This document shows positions 1-5,377 of a stretch of 5,377 nucleotides of DNA, piece by piece. The notes under the pieces were generated by a model, which was not told the DNA's origin, made no database searches, and saw only the letters and a program-made list of their open reading frames with translations. Within the stretch, counting starts at the first letter, position 1. Every line of letters begins with the position of its first letter. Made by a program: the position numbers and the translations under genes. The DNA comes from Calditrichaceae bacterium (GTDB lineage: Bacteria > Calditrichota > Calditrichia > Calditrichales > Calditrichaceae): assembly GCA_030592985.1 (NCBI GenBank), contig JAUVIB010000259.1, forward strand, positions 1-5,377, in the 5' to 3' direction.

Positions 1-1698
1 CTGTAAAACCAATAATGGTTTGATGATATTTTTTGCATGAAAGAGAGGAGAAATTTTAACAAGGTATTCTTTATCCGTTTCCGGATTTCCCATTTCTTTA
101 TATAAAGCTTCACGGAACGATTCCCACCAGGGAGGAATACTTTCTAAAGTGCGCACCCAGTTGGATACGCCAAAAATATCAATACCAACTTCGAATGCCT
201 CAGGTTGAAAAGCCAGTGCTGCAAGCACCATATAACCGCCGTAGCTGCCACCGATAATGCCGATTTTATTTTGATCAACGTAACCGGTTGAAATCAGATA
301 TTTTTTTGCTTCCACACAATCGGCCAAATCATCTTCGCCATGTTTTAAATCATCCAATTTGAAAAAAGTTTTACCGTATCCCGAGCTGCCCCGATTATTA
401 ACTGCCAAAACCACATAGCCATGATTTACAAAATACTGGATGATATAATGATATCCGGTACGTGATTGGCCGCCGGGTCCGCCATGTACCCAAACCAATG
501 CGGGTGCTTTTTCACCGGGTTTGAGATGCATCGGTTTGTACAGTATGGAAGGAATATCAAGGCCATCGAAGGATTTATAGCGGATAACTTTGGCTTCCAC
601 TAAATCATCAGGATTAATTTCAGGATTAATGGAATTTGTTAATCTTTTATATTTGCCACTCTTAAAATTATAAACAAATAAATTATTTGGCGAATTGGAA
701 CCGTTATGATAAAAGGTCATTAGATTTTCTGAATCAGATATTTTTACGGAAGTTATTTCACCGGAAGGTAATTTTGGTAATTGAACTAATTTATTTGTTG
801 CGGTTTCGTATATTTTTATTTCTGTTTTAGCATCATTATTAATGGCCATTACCCGGTATTTTTCATTACGTGAAAAATAGGTATACAAAATATCCCAGGA
901 TGCTTCTTCGATCTTCTCTGACTTGCCGGAAGTAATATCATATTTATTAAGATAAGTAAACTCACTTCCTTCATCGGTCATATAAAACAGGTACTTCGAA
1001 TCAAGACTAAAAGACTGTGGGGAATAGGATACATCGCCTTCGTGCGGAGTAAGATATTTCATCTCGGAAGTCGTGAGATCATAAAGATACATATCCGTAT
1101 TGTTATTGGTTATTGTTTTACCTAATGCGATATAACGTTTATCATTCGAAATATCTCCGAGTGAATAACCTCCGTCATTCTCAAAAATAAGCTTTGAGCT
1201 AAAATTAGAGATATTCATCTCATAAATATCCATAAACTTGGGATTGCGTTTATTACTACCGTAATAAAAGGCGGTTTTATCATAGTTCCAACCATAGAAA
1301 CTGGAGCGTGCTTTTTCTCCCGGCGTTAAATCCTCTACAGTACCGTCTTCCTCACGAAGATAAATATGATGGATTTCATTCCCGCCCTTATCGGCGCGAT
1401 ATAAAATTCGATTATCCTTAGGGAAAAATGAAATAGCATAAACAGACTCTTTATCCGAATTGGTAAGCGCGGTTGCTTCACCGCCTTCCACCGGAATTGT
1501 ATAGGAATTGTAGATTCCCGTTTCATTACTGGTGAATAAAATAGTTTTCTCATCGTGCGAAAATGAACTTCCACCTATGGAAATGGTTTTGGTGAATTGT
1601 TCGATAGTGTACTGTTTTACTTCACGGTAGTCGCTTTTTTGACAGGAAAGAAAAGCAAATAAGCTCGCCAAAAAAATAATTGATAATAACTTTGTCAT
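1..1698 (-). CDS. S9 family serine peptidase (prolyl oligopeptidase/acylaminoacyl-peptidase-like), predicted lipoprotein, 3' end cut by window edge
   Basis: The 566 codons present read without a stop to the left edge. Residues 1-19 form a lipoprotein signal peptide (MTKLL, hydrophobic core, then F-L-S-C with Cys19 and Gln at +2), so the enzyme is predicted to be exported and lipid-anchored. Residues ~30-370 carry repeated beta-propeller blade patterns (for example SFSHDEKTILF, SFSLDSKYLFY), which in S9 enzymes gate access to the active site. Residues ~380-566 are the alpha/beta hydrolase domain: HGGPGG at 405-410, NNRGSSGYG at 434-442, and the nucleophile motif GGSYGGYM with Ser485. A PPWWE motif and the strand IKPLLVLQ at the edge also match the family. 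The catalytic Asp and His normally follow that strand and lie outside the window, so activity cannot be confirmed. S9 enzymes cut short peptides, often after Pro or release N-terminal residues; the exact specificity is not readable here. The start ATG is supported by GGAGG four bases upstream. The gene lies 194 bases downstream of the M16C gene, same strand. Confidence 0.93.
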   Translation of the reverse strand, partial: MTKLLSIIFLASLFAFLSCQKSDYREVKQYTIEQFTKTISIGGSSFSHDEKTILFTSNETGIYNSYTIPVEGGEATALTNSDKESVYAISFFPKDNRILYRADKGGNEIHHIYLREEDGTVEDLTPGEKARSSFYGWNYDKTAFYYGSNKRNPKFMDIYEMNISNFSSKLIFENDGGYSLGDISNDKRYIALGKTITNNNTDMYLYDLTTSEMKYLTPHEGDVSYSPQSFSLDSKYLFYMTDEGSEFTYLNKYDITSGKSEKIEEASWDILYTYFSRNEKYRVMAINNDAKTEIKIYETATNKLVQLPKLPSGEITSVKISDSENLMTFYHNGSNSPNNLFVYNFKSGKYKRLTNSINPEINPDDLVEAKVIRYKSFDGLDIPSILYKPMHLKPGEKAPALVWVHGGPGGQSRTGYHYIIQYFVNHGYVVLAVNNRGSSGYGKTFFKLDDLKHGEDDLADCVEAKKYLISTGYVDQNKIGIIGGSYGGYMVLAALAFQPEAFEVGIDIFGVSNWVRTLESIPPWWESFREALYKEMGNPETDKEYLVKISPLFHAKNIIKPLLVLQ

Positions 1699-1701
1699 AG
1701 T

Positions 1702-1707
1702 GCCTCC
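1702..1707 (-). promoter_or_regulatory. Ribosome binding site of the S9 peptidase gene
   Basis: The minus strand reads GGAGGC followed closely by the ATG at 1698. GGAGG is a near-complete Shine-Dalgarno match with a short four-base spacer, and it fixes the start just before the lipoprotein signal peptide. The preceding bases (AAAATT) are identical to those before the ribosome binding site of the M16C gene. Confidence 0.8.
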
Positions 1708-1786
1708 AATTTTATATTATGTACAATAAATTATGTGTCTAAAAGTGCTGTATTTTAATATTCTAAAACCTTATTGTGAGCGCCGA

Positions 1787-1815
1787 AAAATATAATTCAT
1801 TAATCGTTATTTCAA
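1787..1815 (-). promoter_or_regulatory. Candidate sigma70-type promoter for the S9 peptidase gene
   Basis: In the 194-base spacer the minus strand shows TTGAAA (1815-1810), a 17-base gap, then TATTTT (1792-1787). An overlapping TATATT (1794-1789) is a better -10 but leaves only 15 bases of spacing. Transcription would begin near 1780, giving a leader of about 80 bases. The spacer is so AT-rich that chance matches are expected, so the S9 gene may instead, or also, be read through from the M16C gene; no convincing GC-rich terminator separates them. Confidence 0.35.
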
Positions 1816-1892
1816 TCAGGTTAAAATTATTTATATGCCACACTATAAAGGTATTTTTTTAACATTAATTAGAACTTATATCAGTTTAAATG

Positions 1893-4883
1893 TCATTTAT
1901 CCAGTTTCATAATTTTTTTAAAAAGATCTTTATTAGATTTAACTTTTTCTTCATTACCATAAACACAGAAAGCCTTTTGTTTAAGAATATCTTCAACGAA
2001 TTTATTCATTAAACGAATATCTTCGGGCACGGTAGCTAATACATCATCGCGTTCCTTCTGAACATCTTCATGAGTTATTTCTTCTAAATACCGGCTAAAT
2101 GCCACATTCCCCTCGGATGATGGACTTAGTGGTTTGTCCATCCGCGCGATTGTCCCAATGATAAATCTTGTCATGGCGTCTTCTGCCGGTTCAAATTTAC
2201 TGAGAAATTCGGGAGAACCATCAAAATTTTCAATTGTTAATTTCAGATTCGGATCGCGGTATGATCCAAAATAAACCTGACCCGATGGTGAAAAATTACA
2301 AAAGCCGCCATAAGCGCCACCAATTATACGAATTTGTTTATTAAGCCATTCACGGGATAGCACTTGGTTCATCACACGGATTTTACCATTCCAGTCATAT
2401 CCCAATTTCTTATAATCATAACCTTTTAATACATATTGCACTTTGGAAGCAGTTAAAAATCCCTCATTTTTCGTGTCAAAAACAAAATCCCAGCTTTTCA
2501 TATCCGATTTTTCTTTTGATAACACGTTTAATAATTTCCCCAATTCTTTATTAAAATCGGGCAGATCCTCTTTTCCACATGTTACGGTAACTATTAGATT
2601 ATCCTTTGTGAAAAGTTGACTTGCCACTTTTTTCAGATTGGCAATTATATCTTCAGCGTTCTTATCAAAATTATTTGCCAGGTCCGTTATAAACCAGTAG
2701 TATTCAATCCCACCGGTCAGCTCATTAAACATGCCCCGGTTTGAATAATAAGAAGTAAGGCGGGTCCTCGCATAACCCAGTCCATTATTCTTAATATTTG
2801 CATCGAGCCTTGACTGGTGTCTGATTAACACTGTTTTTAAACGATCTTTATCAGAAAAAATTGTATGGTTTATAATTTCTCCGGTCAGCTCAAACAATTT
2901 ATCCACCTTGGTGTTCATCGCTTTTGAAAACACAACGAGCTTCGGCATCATATTTTCATCTTTCCTGTTTCTCAGGTAAGTATTCAAATTTGTGTTAAAT
3001 CCACCGGTATGAATATTTAATTCATTATCCAACTCACCATAAGAATAGTTTTCTGTATTTAAACTTCCCAAAACCTCCGTAAGAAGCGAAGCATAGGGAA
3101 TTAAATTTTGGGAGAGTACACGGGTATCAAAAAGCAACCTGGTATAAACCACACCGTTTGTAAATGTATTATAATATAACTCAGCAACCTCATTGACTTT
3201 CTTTTCCGTTACCGGATACCATTCTGCTTTTGGATTAATGTCTTTTAATTCCAACAATGGGATAGTAGCGAGCGCTTCCGGTGAGTCTTCTCTTTCCTGG
3301 TATTTTACTAATTCTTCGGTTTCCTGAACCAATGTTTCAATTTCTTTTGCTGAAAGTGTGGCTTTGTAATTCGCACATTCAGCTTTGATTTTTTCTTTTC
3401 TTTCGGTCTCCAATCCCGGTTTTGGTTCCATAGTTAATAGTAATGAATGAGGATTATCTAATATCCGCTCTTTAATAATGGTTTCCAACAGGTCCGTTTC
3501 AAGCGCTTTTTTTACTTCAGTAAGCGGTTTTTCCCACTCAAGACTTAAAAATGGATCGCCCGAATAAAACCAACCATTATAAGCCTGAAAAATGTATGTC
3601 AATCCTTTCTGAGCATTATCTCCTTCACGCAAACGAAATTCTTTTCTGTTAATGATACCTTTTATCGTTTCTTTATTTATGCCTTTTTCTGCTGTTTCGA
3701 TCAGCATGTTCATCACAATATCATAAAATTTATTTTTATCAGAAGCATTTGCATTCTGAACCTTGATATGGAGAACATTCTGTTTTAATCCATCATAATA
3801 AGATGAAACATCACGACCAATACCGGCTTCCTGTAAAGCTAAACGGATTGGGCCTGATTCATGGTTCACAAGTACATCGTTTAAAACGTCCAGCGCCATA
3901 CCTAATGCCTGATCTTTTCCTTCTCCAATTACCCAGCTCAGGCTTAAATAGGTTTTATTCTCTGTATTACTTCCTTCCGGCACAGGATAATAACCAGTTA
4001 CTTTTTTCATCTTTTTAAATGGTTTATGTAAAGATATTGAAGCAATATTAGTTGATTTTTCATAATTTGATAAATATTTTTCATTGATAAAAGAAAGCTC
4101 TTTATCAAGATCAGCATCTCCGTACAGAAAAATATAACTATTTGATGGGTGATAATATTTGCGATGAAAATCTAAAAATTTTTCATACGTCAATGTGGGA
4201 ATTGTTGCCGGATATCCACCGGAGGAGAATCCATAACAATTATCCGGGAATAGATTTTTACTGACCAAATAACCTAATTCTCTGGTGGGACTGGAAAATG
4301 CTCCTTTCATTTCATTATAAACGACACCTTTATATATCACCGGGGCATCTTTATTTTCTAATTCATAGTGCCAGCCCTCTTGTTTTAAAATACGCGGATC
4401 ATCATAAATCAATGGATAAAAAACCGCATCAAGATAAACATGCATCAGGTTAAAATAGTCTTTATTGTTCATGCTGGCTACCGGATAAACCGTAACATCG
4501 CTTCCGGTCATAGCATTTAGAAATGTGTTCAGCGAACCTTTAGCTAATACATCAAACGGACTTTTAACAGGGAAATTTTTAGAACCATTTAACACAGAAT
4601 GTTCCATAATATGGGGAGTCCCGCAATCAGATTCCGGAGTTGTCTTGAAACCAATGCAAAAAGTCTTATTAGCATCATTTGTAGAAAATTTAAGCAAGCG
4701 GGCGCCGCTTTTAACATGTTCGAAAAAATAACAGTTAGAATTTACTTCTTCAACGAATCGCTTCTCAATTAATTTGAAGCCAAAATAAGTTGATCCCTCT
4801 TTATATTTTTCAGTTTGACACGACATGAAAACATAAATAACAATCAGAAGTAAAGAATACAAAACATAATGAGTAACTTTCAT
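1893..4883 (-). CDS. M16C family zinc metallopeptidase (PreP/presequence protease-like), predicted lipoprotein
   Basis: This 996-residue protein has the usual length and full architecture of the PreP/falcilysin group, which closes two halves around unfolded peptides and degrades them. Residues 1-22 are a lipoprotein signal peptide (MKVTH, hydrophobic core, F-M-S-C with Cys22, Gln at +2). The N-terminal M16 domain holds the inverted zinc motif HIMEH (His91, catalytic Glu94, His95) and the third ligand Glu191 in VVYNEMKG. Next come the inactive-type domain (~225-400), the helical M16C-associated linker region (~465-715, from NPHSLLL at 477 through a charged helical hairpin to EALATIPLL), and the last domain, with IRIIGGAYGG supplying the Arg852/Tyr858 substrate-binding pair, followed by SYRDPN (Tyr875, Arg876). 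All key residues seen are intact, so it is probably active. The ATG at 4883 is preferred over the in-frame TTG at 4898, because that TTG overlaps the GGAGGAGG ribosome binding site. PreP relatives are best known from mitochondria and chloroplasts; here a surface or periplasmic peptide-degrading role is inferred from the lipobox. A promoter lies upstream; the S9 gene follows. Confidence 0.95.
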   Translation of the reverse strand: MKVTHYVLYSLLLIVIYVFMSCQTEKYKEGSTYFGFKLIEKRFVEEVNSNCYFFEHVKSGARLLKFSTNDANKTFCIGFKTTPESDCGTPHIMEHSVLNGSKNFPVKSPFDVLAKGSLNTFLNAMTGSDVTVYPVASMNNKDYFNLMHVYLDAVFYPLIYDDPRILKQEGWHYELENKDAPVIYKGVVYNEMKGAFSSPTRELGYLVSKNLFPDNCYGFSSGGYPATIPTLTYEKFLDFHRKYYHPSNSYIFLYGDADLDKELSFINEKYLSNYEKSTNIASISLHKPFKKMKKVTGYYPVPEGSNTENKTYLSLSWVIGEGKDQALGMALDVLNDVLVNHESGPIRLALQEAGIGRDVSSYYDGLKQNVLHIKVQNANASDKNKFYDIVMNMLIETAEKGINKETIKGIINRKEFRLREGDNAQKGLTYIFQAYNGWFYSGDPFLSLEWEKPLTEVKKALETDLLETIIKERILDNPHSLLLTMEPKPGLETERKEKIKAECANYKATLSAKEIETLVQETEELVKYQEREDSPEALATIPLLELKDINPKAEWYPVTEKKVNEVAELYYNTFTNGVVYTRLLFDTRVLSQNLIPYASLLTEVLGSLNTENYSYGELDNELNIHTGGFNTNLNTYLRNRKDENMMPKLVVFSKAMNTKVDKLFELTGEIINHTIFSDKDRLKTVLIRHQSRLDANIKNNGLGYARTRLTSYYSNRGMFNELTGGIEYYWFITDLANNFDKNAEDIIANLKKVASQLFTKDNLIVTVTCGKEDLPDFNKELGKLLNVLSKEKSDMKSWDFVFDTKNEGFLTASKVQYVLKGYDYKKLGYDWNGKIRVMNQVLSREWLNKQIRIIGGAYGGFCNFSPSGQVYFGSYRDPNLKLTIENFDGSPEFLSKFEPAEDAMTRFIIGTIARMDKPLSPSSEGNVAFSRYLEEITHEDVQKERDDVLATVPEDIRLMNKFVEDILKQKAFCVYGNEEKVKSNKDLFKKIMKLDK

Positions 4884-4888
4884 AACAA

Positions 4889-4896
4889 CCTCCTCC
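4889..4896 (-). promoter_or_regulatory. Ribosome binding site deciding the M16C start
   Basis: The minus strand reads GGAGGAGG, five bases before the ATG at 4883. This is a very strong Shine-Dalgarno sequence. It overlaps the in-frame TTG codon at 4898-4896 that would otherwise give a protein five residues longer (extra residues M-E-E-V-V), so the longer start is rejected. Confidence 0.88.
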
Positions 4897-4913
4897 AATT
4901 TTCCATCTAACAG

Positions 4914-4930
4914 TATAATAAATTATTATA
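4914..4930 (-). repeat. AT-only inverted repeat in the predicted M16C leader
   Basis: TATAATAA and TTATTATA form a perfect 8-base inverted repeat around a single central base. It sits between the predicted transcription start (~4943) and the ribosome binding site, where an operator would repress. With no G or C in it and an AT-rich background, a chance origin is quite possible; as an RNA hairpin it would be weak and has almost no loop, so a DNA-binding site is the more plausible role if it has one. Confidence 0.4.
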
Positions 4931-4949
4931 AAATTCCTGGTAACGATTG

Positions 4950-4978
4950 AATTTACTATGACTTATATAGACTGTCAA
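4950..4978 (-). promoter_or_regulatory. Sigma70-type promoter of the M16C gene
   Basis: The minus strand carries a perfect -35 hexamer TTGACA (4978-4973), an ideal 17-base spacer, and a -10 hexamer TAAATT (4955-4950; four of six consensus bases). Transcription is predicted to start near 4943, giving a leader of about 60 bases before the ATG at 4883. It is the best promoter match I found in the window and correctly placed for the gene. It does not resemble the TTTG / TAnnTTTG promoter of Bacteroidia. Confidence 0.6.
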
Positions 4979-4999
4979 CTGATATATAAATAAATTTCT
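4979..4999 (-). promoter_or_regulatory. Possible UP element upstream of the M16C promoter
   Basis: Directly upstream of TTGACA the minus strand reads AAATTTATTTA (4997-4987), which matches the distal UP-element consensus AAAWWTWTTTT at ten of eleven positions and falls at about -44 to -54, close to the usual placement. Such A/T blocks bind the alpha subunit C-terminal domain of RNA polymerase and raise promoter strength. The surrounding DNA is generally AT-rich, which lowers the weight of the match. Confidence 0.35.
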
Positions 5000-5187
5000 A
5001 TAAAACTAACCACTTAAAAATAATTATTTATTAATAAAAAGATATATAGTCTTATAACGCCACGATCACCAAAGTCACAATTAAAATTCACCTTACTGAA
5101 CAGAGGGATATATAAAAAAATTCCTACTTACTGCCGTCTGTGTGCACTGTGTTATTATCTTTTAAATTTTATCAATAGTAGTAAATA

Positions 5188-5377
5188 TCAATTACCTGTT
5201 TTTATATATTTTTGTATAATGTCGCCTATACTGGCTGTATTCAGTTTCTCTGATAAACTATCTGTTGTAAGGAATGCCGACAACACTGCTGTAAAGAAGG
5301 CAAACATATATCCAATAACTGCAAAAATATTTTGTTGACGGCTTGAAGCATTCTGCTGGTCAATAAACGAATTGAAC
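5188..5377 (-). CDS. C-terminal end of an unrecognised membrane protein (5' part outside window)
   Basis: The minus-strand frame is open from the right edge to a TGA at 5190-5188 and gives 62 residues, beginning FNSFIDQQ and ending KYIKTGN. The composition is protein-like: a polar, Gln/Asn/Ser-rich stretch (residues 1-16), one hydrophobic segment of about 21 residues (17-37, IFAVIGYMF...SAFLT) that should span the membrane, and a polar amphipathic tail of about 25 residues. With a single visible segment the topology cannot be settled, and I do not recognise the family. The competing plus-strand frames have early stops or lack a ribosome binding site. It is encoded on the same strand as the two peptidases, but the 304-base gap and separate promoter argue against one tight operon. 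Confidence 0.6.
   Translation of the reverse strand, partial: FNSFIDQQNASSRQQNIFAVIGYMFAFFTAVLSAFLTTDSLSEKLNTASIGDIIQKYIKTGN

Larger units (their letters stand above)
4884..5187. other. 304-base AT-rich intergenic region
   Basis: This gap separates the membrane-protein gene from the M16C gene, both on the minus strand. Its left third holds the M16C ribosome binding site, inverted repeat, promoter and UP-like block listed separately. The middle has two overlapping AT-only 12-base palindromes (5018-5029 and 5027-5038). A second, weaker promoter-like pair on the minus strand, TTGTGA (5080-5075) and TATAAG (5056-5051) with 18 bases between, is possible but not convincing. No open frame with a ribosome binding site, no tRNA-like or riboswitch-like fold, and no clear GC-rich terminator for the upstream gene was seen. 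Confidence 0.7.

Noticed and set aside
1335..1574. Minus-strand open frame of 79 codons
   Set aside because: It lies wholly inside the S9 gene on the same strand in another frame. The S9 frame shows continuous family similarity here, and this one has no ribosome binding site or recognisable content.
1..1698. Truncation of the S9 peptidase (no catalytic Asp or His)
   Set aside because: The frame runs intact into the window edge at the family's usual position, so the missing end is a window artefact and not a broken gene.
1830..1849. Possible hairpin TTTATA / TATAAA in the spacer after the M16C gene
   Set aside because: The stem is only six A-T pairs and is followed on the minus strand by a broken T run, too weak to call an intrinsic terminator.
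3803..4018. Plus-strand open frame of 71 codons
   Set aside because: It is antisense to the well-supported M16C coding region, with no protein-like pattern of its own.
4525..4731. Plus-strand open frame of 68 codons
   Set aside because: It is antisense to the zinc-motif part of the M16C gene (HIMEH and neighbours), so it is a shadow of strongly constrained codons.
5051..5080. Second promoter-like pair TTGTGA / TATAAG on the minus strand
   Set aside because: The -35 matches only four of six bases with an 18-base spacer, and a much better promoter lies closer to the gene.
5136..5151. GTGCAC palindrome within a CTGTG/CACAG-rich stretch, considered as terminator of the membrane-protein gene
   Set aside because: The symmetrical core is only six bases, so no stable stem-loop forms, and the nearby T run is not directly adjacent to it.
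5219..5332. Plus-strand ATG frame of about 37 codons following a TATAAT
   Set aside because: It has no ribosome binding site and sits opposite the minus-strand frame, which stays open to the edge and encodes a plausible membrane segment.

Overview
The window is AT-rich bacterial DNA with three genes, all read from the minus strand. From right to left (the direction of transcription) they are: the last 62 codons of an unrecognised membrane protein (5188-5377); a complete 996-residue PreP-type M16C zinc metallopeptidase (1893-4883); and a serine peptidase of the S9 prolyl-oligopeptidase family (1-1698), whose last ~80 residues or so lie beyond the left edge. The two peptidases each start with a lipoprotein signal peptide (F-L/M-S-C-Q), so both are predicted to be lipid-anchored outside the cytoplasm of a Gram-negative-type cell.

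Layout: 1-1698 is coding (S9). 1699-1892 is a 194-base spacer with a ribosome binding site and a weak promoter candidate for the S9 gene. 1893-4883 is coding (M16C). 4884-5187 is a 304-base, very AT-rich spacer holding a good sigma70-type promoter (TTGACA, 17 bases, TAAATT) with an UP-like A/T block, an AT-only inverted repeat in the predicted leader, and a strong GGAGGAGG ribosome binding site. 5188-5377 is the 3' end of the membrane-protein gene.

Organism: exported S9 and M16 peptidases with a Cys-Gln lipoprotein N-terminus, low GC and short spacers suggest a proteolytic anaerobe or heterotroph of the FCB group (Bacteroidota, Ignavibacteriota, Cloacimonadota or Calditrichota-like). The canonical TTGACA-type promoter and strong Shine-Dalgarno sequences fit a lineage other than typical Bacteroidia. 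This placement is inference from style only.

How the genes may work together (inference): the S9 enzyme would trim short peptides and the M16C enzyme would destroy longer unstructured peptides inside its closed chamber, both on the periplasmic or outer-membrane surface, feeding peptide uptake. No RNA gene, CRISPR array, mobile element or clearly new system was found; this is mostly an ordinary metabolic region, and the findings below are modest.
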